Below are positions 16,045-23,634 of a DNA stretch of 64,000 bases, piece after piece. Under the pieces are notes generated by a model. That model saw only the letters and a program-made list of their open reading frames with translations. It did not search any database and was not told the origin of the DNA. Positions within the stretch are counted from its first letter, which is position 1, and each line of letters opens with the position of its first letter. A program made the translations under genes and the position numbers. The DNA is from Dehalococcoidia bacterium (GTDB lineage Bacteria; Chloroflexota; Dehalococcoidia; Lucifugimonadales; Australimonadaceae), in NCBI GenBank assembly GCA_022820645.1, contig JAJEFD010000003.1:1-64000 (forward strand). Direction: 5' to 3'.

Positions 16045-17076
16045 ATGACGAACGGGAAACCGATACGGCGCATCGGGGTGCACGTGCCTGCGGACGGGCT
16101 GTCGCGGCAGGAGACGCTCGACCTCGTGCGGCGGGCGGAGGAGTTGGGGTACGAGTCGATCTGGGCCGGGGAGTCGTGGGGATTCGACGCGTTCACGACG
16201 CTGGCGTGGCTCGCGGGGCAGACGACGCGCATCGGCATCGGCACGCACATCGCGACGATGTTCAGTCGGACGCCCGCGATGACAGCGCAGAGCGCGGCGT
16301 CGCTCGACTCGATATCAGGCGGACGGCTCACACTGGGGCTCGGAACGAGCGGGCCTATCGTGGTCGAGCACTGGCATGGGCAGCGGTGGGAGCAGCCGCT
16401 GCAGCGTACGCGCGAGTTCGTGGATATCGTGCGCCTTGCGCTGTCGGGCGAGCGAGTGGACCACGACGGCAAGGTATTCCGGCTGCGCGGGTTCCGCCTG
16501 CGGGACGAGCCGCCGCGCTCCAAGGTGCCGGTCATGCTGGCGTCGATAGGCCCCCGGAACGTGGAACTGACCGGCGAGTTGGCGGAGGGCTGGCTGCCTA
16601 TCTTCCTGCGCATGGACTCGCTGCCGGAGATGCAGGCGTTGCTGGCAACGGGGGCGGCGCGGGCCGGACGTGACGCGTCGGCGATCGAGATAGCGCCCGC
16701 GATGCTGGCCGCGGCGTCGGAGCGGGCCCCGGAGGCTGCGCGGGACATGGCGCGGGCGCACATCGCGTTCTACGCAGGCGGCATGGGGACGTTCTACAAC
16801 CGGATGCTGCAGCGGTTCGGGTGGACGCAGGAGGCGGAGCGCATCAACCGGGAGTGGGCGCGTCCGAACCGCGAGGGGCGTCCGGCAGCCGCAGCAACCG
16901 TCAGCGACGAGATGCTGGACTCGACGAGCGCGGTCGGGACTCCGGCGCACGCTCGGGAACGGCTGGAAGCGGCGTACGCCGCAGGTGTGACGCTGCCGGT
17001 GCTGATGTTCCCGCACGGCGCCGACGCCGCTCTGATCGGCGACACGCTGGGAGCGCTCGCGCCGTCGCGGTGGTGA
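16045..17076 (+). CDS. LLM-class flavin/F420-dependent oxidoreductase
   Basis: 343 residues from ATG 16045, with TAGGA upstream at a normal distance; an ATG nine bases earlier (16036) is possible. A bacterial luciferase-like TIM barrel: EELGYESIWAGESWGFDAFT, TRIGIGTHI, SGGRLTLGLGTSG, VPVMLASIGPRNVELTGELA and a C-terminal GVTLPVLMFPHG. The family uses FMN or F420 to oxidise or monooxygenate organic substrates. The LTGELAEGW pattern is common in F420-dependent members, but the cofactor cannot be settled by eye. Lineages of SAR202 are known for many such enzymes, which fits the proposed host. Soluble; substrate unknown. Confidence 0.85.
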   Translation: MTNGKPIRRIGVHVPADGLSRQETLDLVRRAEELGYESIWAGESWGFDAFTTLAWLAGQTTRIGIGTHIATMFSRTPAMTAQSAASLDSISGGRLTLGLGTSGPIVVEHWHGQRWEQPLQRTREFVDIVRLALSGERVDHDGKVFRLRGFRLRDEPPRSKVPVMLASIGPRNVELTGELAEGWLPIFLRMDSLPEMQALLATGAARAGRDASAIEIAPAMLAAASERAPEAARDMARAHIAFYAGGMGTFYNRMLQRFGWTQEAERINREWARPNREGRPAAAATVSDEMLDSTSAVGTPAHARERLEAAYAAGVTLPVLMFPHGADAALIGDTLGALAPSRW

Positions 17077-17100
17077 TGGGGAGAGGGGATCGAACCCCGA

Positions 17101-17141
17101 GAGATTTCTCGACTCCGCTGCGCTCCGCTCGAAATGACAGG
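17101..17141. repeat. Short dispersed-type repeat with TTTCTCGA...TCGAAATGACAGG
   Basis: The block reads TTTCTCGA, then CTCCGCTGCGCTCCGC, then TCGAAATGACAGG. The ends are partly complementary. It resembles short palindromic sequences scattered through many bacterial genomes, but only one copy is in the window, so its repeat status is inferred. Confidence 0.45.
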
Positions 17142-17168
17142 CAGCCACCCCAGTCCCGGCCACCCGGT

Positions 17169-17214
17169 GTGACCTGACGGTCACTCTGGATTCCCGCCTT
17201 CGCGGGAATGACGG
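17169..17214 (+). repeat. Two-hairpin element, copy B, between convergent genes
   Basis: Hairpin 1: GTGACC (17169-17174), loop TGAC, GGTCAC (17179-17184). Hairpin 2: ATTCCCGC (17190-17197), loop CTTC, GCGGGAAT (17202-17209). It fills the gap between the 3' ends of the LLM gene and the alcohol dehydrogenase gene, where it may serve as a two-way terminator. Confidence 0.85.
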
Positions 17215-17217
17215 CGG

Positions 17218-18318
17218 TTATCCCATCTCGATGATGGCGCGGCCGACGATGTCGCCGCCGGCGAGGGCGGCGTAGGCGTCGTTCACCTCGTCGAGGGTGT
17301 AGCGGCGGGTGATCGGAGCGCTGGTGTCGACCGCGCCGCGCCGCACGAGTTCAACGATCTCCGGCATGTCGCTGCGGGCCTTCGCGCCGTAGGAACCGGC
17401 GACGGTGATGCCGCGCCGGACGAACCGCGTGATCTCCAGCGGCACCTCCACGCCCACCGCTGCGATGCCGATGAGGACGACCTTGCCGCCGTCGCGTACG
17501 GACTCGAACGCCTGCCGCACGGTGACGGGCGAGCCGAGCGCCTCGATGGCGACGTCGACGCCGCGACCGTTCGCCAGTTCACGGACGCGGGCGGGGGCGT
17601 CCTCGGCCGCGCCGTTCACAGCGTGGGTTGCGCCCATCTCCAGCGCCTTCTCCAGCTTGTCGCCGCGTATGTCCACGGCGATGACCTGCGAGGCTCCGAA
17701 CGCCCGCGCCATCTGGAGCACCTGCGTGCCGACGCCACCAACGGCGAAGACGGCCACGCTCTGGCCGGGGCGGACGTCGGCCTGGTTCCGCACCGCACCG
17801 TAGGCGGTGAAGATGGAGCAGCCGACGATGGCGGCGTCGCTGAGCGGCACGCTCTCCGGCAGTGGGAAGACGGAGGTATCGGGCGTCACGGCGTACTCGG
17901 CAAGGCCGCCCATGCTGTACATGGCGATGGGGTCGCCGTTGGGCCGGTGCAGGCGTGTGGAGCCGTCGTAGAGCTGGCCCTTGAGGCGGTTGTAGGCGAA
18001 GAACGTCTCGCAGAGGTCCTCGCGCCCGCGGACGCAGTAGCCACAGTTGCCGCACGGCATGATGAACGAGCAGACGACGCGGTCGCCCACGGCGACGTTC
18101 GTCACGCCGGGGCCGACGGCGTCGACTATCCCGGAGACCTCGTGTCCGAGCACGCCGGGCGTGGGGAAGGCGACTTCGCCCTTGAGGACGTGGAGGTCGG
18201 TGTGGCAGACGCCGCACGCGGCGACCTTAACGCGCACCTCGTGCTCGTGGGGCTCCGGCATGACCAGATCCTCGACGGTCATGGGCTGGTTGGGCTGGGA
18301 GAAGACGGCGGCGCGCAC
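17218..18318 (-). CDS. Zinc-dependent alcohol dehydrogenase
   Basis: 366 residues from GTG 18318, two bases after the TAG of the upstream dehydrogenase gene. Medium-chain dehydrogenase/reductase: catalytic zinc site CGVCHTDLH and GHEVSG, structural zinc CGNCGYC...DLC, and a Rossmann segment AVGGVGTQVLQMARAFGAS for NAD(P). The extended N-terminal reading frame is not conserved, which is why I take the GTG. It probably oxidises an alcohol to the aldehyde that the partner dehydrogenase then uses. Cytoplasmic; substrate unknown. Confidence 0.9.
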   Translation of the reverse strand: MRAAVFSQPNQPMTVEDLVMPEPHEHEVRVKVAACGVCHTDLHVLKGEVAFPTPGVLGHEVSGIVDAVGPGVTNVAVGDRVVCSFIMPCGNCGYCVRGREDLCETFFAYNRLKGQLYDGSTRLHRPNGDPIAMYSMGGLAEYAVTPDTSVFPLPESVPLSDAAIVGCSIFTAYGAVRNQADVRPGQSVAVFAVGGVGTQVLQMARAFGASQVIAVDIRGDKLEKALEMGATHAVNGAAEDAPARVRELANGRGVDVAIEALGSPVTVRQAFESVRDGGKVVLIGIAAVGVEVPLEITRFVRRGITVAGSYGAKARSDMPEIVELVRRGAVDTSAPITRRYTLDEVNDAYAALAGGDIVGRAIIEMG

Positions 18319-18320
18319 GA

Positions 18321-19793
18321 CTAGAACCACCTGCTGATGACGACCTTGCGGTCGGTGAAGAAGTCGACGACCTCGCGTCCCTGGGCGTGCAGGGTGCCGA
18401 AGAACGAGTCCTTCATGCCGCCGAAGGGGAAGAACGCCATGGGCGCCGCGACGCCGACGTTGACGCCGATGTTGCCTGCGGTGACGCGGTGCCTGAACTC
18501 GCGCGCCGCCGCGCCGCTGGCGGTGAAGATGCTTGCGGCGTTGCCGAACGGCAGTGCCTCGATGTGGCCTATCGCCTCGTCGAGCGAGCCGGCGCGCATG
18601 ATGCCCGCGACCGGGCCGAATATCTCCTCTTTCGCGATGGCCATCTGCGGCTCGACGCCGTCGAACACGCACGGCCCGGCGAAATAGCCCGCGAGTTCCT
18701 CGTCCTGGCGGGCAGAGCGCCGGTCCACGATGAGGTCCGCGCCCTCCTCGACGCCCTTGTCGACGTAGCCGAGCACGCGGTCGAGGGAGCGTTGGGAGAT
18801 GACCGGCCCCATGCCGACGGTCTCGTCCAGCCCGTAGCCGAGCTTCAGGTTGCGCGCGCCCTCGGCGAGGCGGTCGCGCACGCTCTCGTAGGCGCCGCCG
18901 ACGGTGACGACGACCGAGCCCGCGAGGCATCGCTGTCCCGCCGCGCCGAAGATGGAGCCCATCATGTTGTCGATGGCGGAATCGAGGTGGGCGTCCGGCA
19001 TGGCGACGAGGAAGTTCTTCGCGCCGCCGCCGCACTGGACGCGCTTCCCCTCCGCGGACGCCTTCGTGTAGACGTAGCGGGCCACGGGCGAGGAGCCGAC
19101 GAACGAGATGCCGCGCACGTCCGGGTGCTCCAGCAGTGCGTCGACGGCGTCCTTCGCGCCGTGGACGACGTTGAGCACACCGGCGGGGATGCCCGCCTCC
19201 AGCGCGAGTTCGGCCATGCGCGTCTGGGAGAGCGGGGTCTGCTCCGACGGCTTGACCACGACGGTGTTACCGGTGGCGATGGCGTAGGGGATGAACCAGT
19301 TGGGCACCATGAGCGGGAAGTTGAACGGGCCGATGATGCCGAAGACGCCGATGGGCTGGCGGACGGCTTCGGCGTCGATACTGGGCGCGATGTTCTCCAG
19401 TCCGTAGCCCTGCATGAGCGTGGGGATGCCCGCGGCGACCTCCACGTTCTCGATGGCGCGGCGCGTCTCGCCGCGCGCGTCCTCGATCGTCTTACCGTGC
19501 TCCTGGACGATGGTGCGGGCGAACTCCTCGAAGTGCTGCTCCATCAGTCCCTTGAGCGTGAAGAGGCTGCGCGCCCGGAGCACGGGCGGAGTCTCACGCC
19601 ATGTAAGAAACGCCTGCTTCGCCGCGGCGACCGCGTCGTTCACCTCGCTGGGGGTGGAGAGCGGGACCTGGGCGATGACACCGGTGGTCGCGGGGTTCTC
19701 CACGTCCAACCAGCCGCTGGCGTCGGGCTCGACCCACTCGCCGTTGATGAGATTCCTCAGTTTGCCGTAGTTAGCTTTGACCTCGGGCAGCAC
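18321..19793 (-). CDS. mmsA: CoA-acylating methylmalonate-semialdehyde-type dehydrogenase
   Basis: 490 residues from GTG 19793, which has AGGAGG upstream. Aldehyde dehydrogenase superfamily: NGEWVEPDA near the start, GPFNFPLMVPNWF, SFVGSSPVARYVY, the catalytic Cys in FGAAGQRCLAGSV, and EEIFGPVAGIMRA. The motif QCGGGAKNF, without the usual Glu of the general-base motif, is typical of the CoA-acylating methylmalonate/malonate semialdehyde branch, which act in valine, beta-alanine or inositol breakdown. The downstream alcohol dehydrogenase starts two bases after its stop, so both are one operon. The symbol is a family-level assignment. Confidence 0.85.
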   Translation of the reverse strand: MLPEVKANYGKLRNLINGEWVEPDASGWLDVENPATTGVIAQVPLSTPSEVNDAVAAAKQAFLTWRETPPVLRARSLFTLKGLMEQHFEEFARTIVQEHGKTIEDARGETRRAIENVEVAAGIPTLMQGYGLENIAPSIDAEAVRQPIGVFGIIGPFNFPLMVPNWFIPYAIATGNTVVVKPSEQTPLSQTRMAELALEAGIPAGVLNVVHGAKDAVDALLEHPDVRGISFVGSSPVARYVYTKASAEGKRVQCGGGAKNFLVAMPDAHLDSAIDNMMGSIFGAAGQRCLAGSVVVTVGGAYESVRDRLAEGARNLKLGYGLDETVGMGPVISQRSLDRVLGYVDKGVEEGADLIVDRRSARQDEELAGYFAGPCVFDGVEPQMAIAKEEIFGPVAGIMRAGSLDEAIGHIEALPFGNAASIFTASGAAAREFRHRVTAGNIGVNVGVAAPMAFFPFGGMKDSFFGTLHAQGREVVDFFTDRKVVISRWF

Positions 19794-19899
19794 GCGCGTT
19801 CCTCCTGCGTTCGGTATAGGGCGGGGAGCATTGTAGCGGAGCGGGTTGTGGTCGCGCCGCTGCCCTATAATCGCGCCGTTCAGAAACAGGAGGCGGGCG

Positions 19900-20670
19900 A
19901 TGGACGAGCAGCAGGCACGGGAGCGTCGTAACGAACTGACCCGGTACGCGTCGCGGTTCTGGGCGGGCGAGGCCGAGATAGCGCGGACGTTCTTCTCGCA
20001 GCCAAGGGCGCCTGAAGAGCACCTGCGCTGGCTGCGCGTGCAGGCGTACAAGGAGTTGCAGCCACGCGACGACGGCATCATCCTGCGGAACATCGAGCAG
20101 CTTGCGCGGAACTACCCGTCGCTGGAGAAGGGCGTCGGTAGGGCAGATTTCCTCTACAACATCCAGTTCCTGGAAGAGGAGTTCCGGCACTACGTCGTCT
20201 TCGCGGACGTGATCGACTACATCACCGGCGGGCAGCTAACGACCGAGGAGTTGGCGACGTACGACATCGAACACGAGCGGGAGCTGCGCGCGGTGCGCAA
20301 GCGCTGCTTCGAGCGCCACGGGGAGCTGGGGCGGTTCGCATCGTCGTTCTGCGAGGGCGGCGGAGCGTCGATCTTCTACGAGGGGATGCAGATAGGCGGC
20401 GACGAGCTCAGCGACCGTATCGCCGCGGCGTGCGCCAACGTCTACAACGACGAGATGGACCATGCCGCGCACGGCGCCGACGACCTGAACGCCATCGCCC
20501 GCACCGAGGAGGACTGGGAACTGGCGAAGGAGATGGTGACGGAGATCTCCATGCAGCGGCTGCGGATGCGAAACGAGGAGTTCGGCTTTCCACTCTCGGA
20601 CGGGCGTCTGTTGGAGATCGCGGAGGGGCAGGTGGAGCTGCCGGCGCGGTTCGAGGAGTTGCTGGTCTGA
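19900..20670 (+). CDS. Ferritin-like di-iron candidate protein, function unknown
   Basis: 256 residues from ATG 19900 (GGAGG upstream), all alpha-helical by pattern. Two ExxH motifs are visible, EEFRH near residue 91 and DEMDHAAH near residue 187, plus further Glu-rich helices (FLEEEF, HERELRAVRKRCFERHGE). This is the pattern of ferritin-like carboxylate-bridged di-iron proteins. It is divergent from the mmsA/adh operon and convergent with an FMN oxidase. I cannot name the reaction; an oxygenase, oxidase or iron-handling role would fit. No signal peptide. Confidence 0.7.
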   Translation: MDEQQARERRNELTRYASRFWAGEAEIARTFFSQPRAPEEHLRWLRVQAYKELQPRDDGIILRNIEQLARNYPSLEKGVGRADFLYNIQFLEEEFRHYVVFADVIDYITGGQLTTEELATYDIEHERELRAVRKRCFERHGELGRFASSFCEGGGASIFYEGMQIGGDELSDRIAAACANVYNDEMDHAAHGADDLNAIARTEEDWELAKEMVTEISMQRLRMRNEEFGFPLSDGRLLEIAEGQVELPARFEELLV

Positions 20671-20702
20671 GGCGGCGGCGGCCCATCCCCGTGCCCCGCC
20701 GC

Positions 20703-20748
20703 GTGGCCTGACGGCCACTCTGGATTCCAGCTTTCGCTGGAATGACGG
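20703..20748 (+). repeat. Two-hairpin element, copy C, between convergent genes
   Basis: Hairpin 1: GTGGCC (20703-20708), loop TGAC, GGCCAC (20713-20718). Hairpin 2: ATTCCAGC, loop TTTC, GCTGGAAT. A partial GGCGGGAATGACG follows to 20766. Compared with copy B, both stems carry changes on both arms that keep pairing. Confidence 0.85.
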
Positions 20749-20773
20749 GTGAAGGCGGGAATGACGAGGTAGG

Positions 20774-21850
20774 TTAGCGGAGTTCGGGGAGGCGGGTGAT
20801 GAGGTCGCGGCCGATGTCCTCGATGCGGGCCTTGCCGCACATCATCATGGTGGTCTCGACCTCGTCGCGCAGGATGTCCAGCATGTGCATCACGCCGTAG
20901 TCGCCGGCGTAGGAGAGTCCCCAGAACATCGGCCTGCCGAGCATGACAGCCTTCGCACCGAGGGCGATGGCCTTCACGACGTCCGTGCCGCGGCGGATGC
21001 CGCCGTCCAGGTAGACCTCAACGCCGCCCGCGGCTTCGGCGACCTCCGGCAGGGCCTCGATGGTGGGGATGGTGGTGTCGAGGTTGCGTCCGCCGTGGTT
21101 GGAGACGATGAGGGCGTCGACGCCGTGCTCGGCGCAGAGGGCAGCGTCCTCGCGGGTGATGATGCCCTTGAAGACGATGGGCAGGTTGGTTATGGAGCGG
21201 AGCCAGGCGACGTCGTCCCAGGATGCGCCGGGGTCGACGCGGCTGCGGGAGCTGATGCCGGAGTTGAACTTGGTGAGGTCCTTGGGCGGCTCGAGTCCGG
21301 GCGCGTCACCGGCGGAGGGGAGGCGCTGGTAGGAGTTGCGGATGTTGCGCTCGCGCTTCGGCGGCCAGACGGCGTCCAGCGTCACACAGATGGCGTCGTA
21401 GCCGTTCTCCTCGGCCATGTGGACGCGGTCCACGGTCTGTTCGCGGTCGCGGTAGAAGTAGGTCTGGTACCACTTGGGGCCGTCGGCTGCGCGGGCTATC
21501 TCTTCCGGGGCGTAGGAGCAGTTGGCGCTGACGGCGAGGACGGTCCCGGCGGCCGCGGCAGCCCTTGCTGAGGCGAGTTCGCCGTCCTCGTGGGCGCGCT
21601 TGTGGCTGCCGCACGGGGAGAGCATGAACGGGAGCCCGATGCGGTTGCCGAGCACGGAGACGGAGAGGTCCGCGTCCGGTATGCCCGCGAGCATCCGTGG
21701 GCGAAGCGCGATGTGGTCGAACACAGAGCGCGTGCGGGTGAGGGTAATCTCGTCGGTTGCGCCGCCCGCGACGTAGTCCCACTCGTTGAGCGGGAGCGTC
21801 TGCTCACAGATGGCTTCGAGTTCGTACAGGTTGATGGGTTCTCCGGTCAT
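20774..21850 (-). CDS. FMN-dependent alpha-hydroxy-acid dehydrogenase/oxidase
   Basis: 358 residues, ATG 21850. TIM-barrel flavoprotein of the lactate/glycolate oxidase family: ALIVSNHGGRNLD holds the active-site His and Arg, VYLDGGIRRGTDVVKAIALGAKAVMLGRP is the FMN phosphate region, and ISPCGSHK-like LSPCGSHKRAHEDGE and KDLTKFN lie in the middle. It oxidises an L-2-hydroxy acid to the 2-oxo acid; whether the acceptor is oxygen or the quinone pool cannot be read. It is followed upstream by the adenosyltransferase gene with a 20-base gap, so the two may be co-transcribed. Confidence 0.9.
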   Translation of the reverse strand: MTGEPINLYELEAICEQTLPLNEWDYVAGGATDEITLTRTRSVFDHIALRPRMLAGIPDADLSVSVLGNRIGLPFMLSPCGSHKRAHEDGELASARAAAAAGTVLAVSANCSYAPEEIARAADGPKWYQTYFYRDREQTVDRVHMAEENGYDAICVTLDAVWPPKRERNIRNSYQRLPSAGDAPGLEPPKDLTKFNSGISSRSRVDPGASWDDVAWLRSITNLPIVFKGIITREDAALCAEHGVDALIVSNHGGRNLDTTIPTIEALPEVAEAAGGVEVYLDGGIRRGTDVVKAIALGAKAVMLGRPMFWGLSYAGDYGVMHMLDILRDEVETTMMMCGKARIEDIGRDLITRLPELR

Positions 21851-21870
21851 GGCCGTTCCTCCCTTTGGTG

Positions 21871-22440
21871 TCAGCAGGTGTCGTCGCCCGTGAGCCGCTC
21901 GAACGGCAGGGCGCGGTCCTGGTATCGGGCGAGCATGAAGATGAGGTCCGAGGCGCGGTTGAGATAGCGGATGAGCTCAGGGTTCTCGATCATTCCCTCG
22001 AGGTTCATCTGCACGGCGCGGCGTTCGGCCCTGCGCAGGATGGAGCGTGCGAGGTCGAGCGCGGAGGATGCCTGTGTCGCGCCGGGGATGATGAAGCTCC
22101 GGGGCAGCTCTACCTGTGCGCCGAGGGTATCGATGTCGTTCTCCAGCGCGGCGGTCATGTCCGGTGTGACGACGCTGAAGTGGCGTTGGAGATTGGCGTA
22201 CTCGGCGCGGTCGGTGGCAAGTTCCGCTCCGACGGTGAAGAGCTCACGTTGGAGGCGCTTGACGATACGCTGCACGTCCGGGTCGCCGGTGAGCGCGCGG
22301 GCGAGGCCGAGGGCGGAGACGGCCTCGTCGGTGGTGCCGTAAGCCTCGGTACGGAGGTCGCTCTTGGAGATGCGCCCACCGTAGAGCAGGCCGGTCTCGC
22401 CTTCGTCGCCGTACTTCGTATAGATCTTGAGGTCGGTCAT
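21871..22440 (-). CDS. PduO-type cob(I)alamin adenosyltransferase
   Basis: 189 residues, ATG 22440. Begins KIYTKYGDEGETGLLYGGRI, the ATP-binding P-loop-like motif of the PduO/MMAB family, then RTEAYGTTDEAVSALGLARA, and the conserved SILRRAERRAV. It transfers adenosyl from ATP to cob(I)alamin to make coenzyme B12. Length is normal. Presence implies B12-dependent mutases elsewhere, such as methylmalonyl-CoA mutase, which would suit the neighbouring semialdehyde dehydrogenase. It is divergent from the ribosomal operon, sharing a 164-base upstream space. Confidence 0.93.
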   Translation of the reverse strand: MTDLKIYTKYGDEGETGLLYGGRISKSDLRTEAYGTTDEAVSALGLARALTGDPDVQRIVKRLQRELFTVGAELATDRAEYANLQRHFSVVTPDMTAALENDIDTLGAQVELPRSFIIPGATQASSALDLARSILRRAERRAVQMNLEGMIENPELIRYLNRASDLIFMLARYQDRALPFERLTGDDTC

Positions 22441-22503
22441 GTCGCGGGGATTATACGTGCGCCGGAGAACGGTTGCGCCCGCTCGACGGTGAGGCGTACG
22501 CGG

Positions 22504-22532
22504 TTGACACAGGAGTGAGCTTGCGGTAGCAT
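22504..22532 (+). promoter_or_regulatory. Promoter of the ribosomal protein operon
   Basis: Perfect -35 TTGACA (22504-22509), 17-base spacer, -10 TAGCAT (22527-22532). It lies about 70 bases before rpsL. The leader to the rpsL start holds no clear attenuator. Confidence 0.75.
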
Positions 22533-22604
22533 CCCCATGTTCGTGCCCGAACGGGTACGGATTCGGCAGAACGGTTTACGAAAAGCGCAGGGAGTACCGC
22601 ACAA

Positions 22605-23015
22605 GTGCCTACTGTAAATCAGCTGGTGCGCCATGGACGCAAGCGCGTGGTGAAGAAGACCAAGGCGCCTGCGCTCCGTTTCGTGCGGAACAGCCTGCGC
22701 AACCGTGTGTACCGTGGGGACGGGAGCCCGCAGAAGCTGGGGGTTTGCGTCCAGGTGCGAACGGTTACGCCGAAGAAGCCGAACTCCGCTCTGCGGAAGG
22801 TGGCCCGTGTCCGCATGACGAACGGGATGGAGGTTACGGCCTATATCCCGGGAGAGGGCCACACGCTGCAGGAGCATTCCGTCGTCCTGATCCGCGGAGG
22901 CCGCGTGAAGGACCTGCCGGGCGTTCGCTACCACATCATCCGTGGGGCGCTCGACGCTACGGGGGTCAACGGCCGGAAGCAGGGGCGGAGCAAGTACGGG
23001 ACCAAGCGCCAGTAA
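22605..23015 (+). CDS. rpsL: 30S ribosomal protein S12
   Basis: 136 residues, GTG start with AGGGAG upstream. Starts [12 protein letters not shown] and contains [17 protein letters not shown] and [17 protein letters not shown], the decoding-centre loops of S12; the lysines where streptomycin-resistance changes usually occur are the sensitive type. First gene of the cluster, followed by an unusually long 138-base gap before rpsG. Confidence 0.98.
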   Translation: MPTVNQLVRHGRKRVVKKTKAPALRFVRNSLRNRVYRGDGSPQKLGVCVQVRTVTPKKPNSALRKVARVRMTNGMEVTAYIPGEGHTLQEHSVVLIRGGRVKDLPGVRYHIIRGALDATGVNGRKQGRSKYGTKRQ

Positions 23016-23153
23016 GTTCACTGGAGGGTCCCGTTCTCCAATTCGTAATTGGCAGAGACGCGGTTCGCTGGCGCGATCTGCGGGCTTGGCGTCATGGGTT
23101 ATCTGCGCTCCGGGGCGCAAGTGCGCTACAGCGCAGGGGAGGAAAGCGAATAG
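23016..23153 (+). promoter_or_regulatory. Structured rpsL-rpsG intercistronic leader
   Basis: The only long gap in a cluster where most genes overlap or nearly touch. CCAATT-CGT-AATTGG makes a small hairpin near its start. CTGCGCT (23103-23109) pairs with AGCGCAG (23130-23136), directly abutting the AGGGGAGG ribosome binding site of rpsG. In E. coli, S7 represses translation by binding the equivalent gap, so this is a candidate S7 site. Confidence 0.45.
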
Positions 23154-23624
23154 ATGTCTCGTCGACGACGTGCTGAGCGCCGCGTGCCTGTAGCGGACCC
23201 CCGCTACGGGAGCGTGACGCTGGCCAGCTTCATCAACCGGGTCATGCTGAACGGCAAGAAGACGGTTGCGCAGCGCTCGGTCTACCAGGCGCTCGACCAG
23301 GTAGCGCAGGAGACGAACCGCGACGCGATGGAGGTGTTCCAGACGGCGCTGCGGAACGTCACGCCGACGGTCGAGGTGAAGCCCCGGCGCGTGGGCGGCG
23401 CGACGTACCAGGTGCCGGTTGAGGTGCCTGAACGGCGCCGGAACGCGCTGGCGATGCGCTGGCTCATACGCTTCGCGCGTGCGCGCGCAGGGCAGCCGAT
23501 GCGCTCCCGGCTGGCGGCCGAGATCATCGACGCGTCGCGGGGACAGGGCGCGGCGGCACGCCGCCGCGAAGAGATGCATAGGATGGCCGAGGCGAACCGG
23601 GCGTTCGTCCATTACCGCTGGTAG
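23154..23624 (+). CDS. rpsG: 30S ribosomal protein S7
   Basis: 156 residues, normal length. [15 protein letters not shown] at the start, [31 protein letters not shown] and [12 protein letters not shown] are the standard S7 blocks; ends in [15 protein letters not shown]. Binds the 3' major domain of 16S rRNA and nucleates head assembly. GGGGAGG stands at normal distance upstream; fusA starts ten bases after its stop. Confidence 0.98.
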   Translation: MSRRRRAERRVPVADPRYGSVTLASFINRVMLNGKKTVAQRSVYQALDQVAQETNRDAMEVFQTALRNVTPTVEVKPRRVGGATYQVPVEVPERRRNALAMRWLIRFARARAGQPMRSRLAAEIIDASRGQGAAARRREEMHRMAEANRAFVHYRW

Positions 23625-23634
23625 GAACTCATAT

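Noticed and set aside
18319-19035. Upstream extension of the alcohol dehydrogenase frame
   Set aside because: It lies entirely inside the semialdehyde dehydrogenase gene and is Arg-rich shadow sequence.
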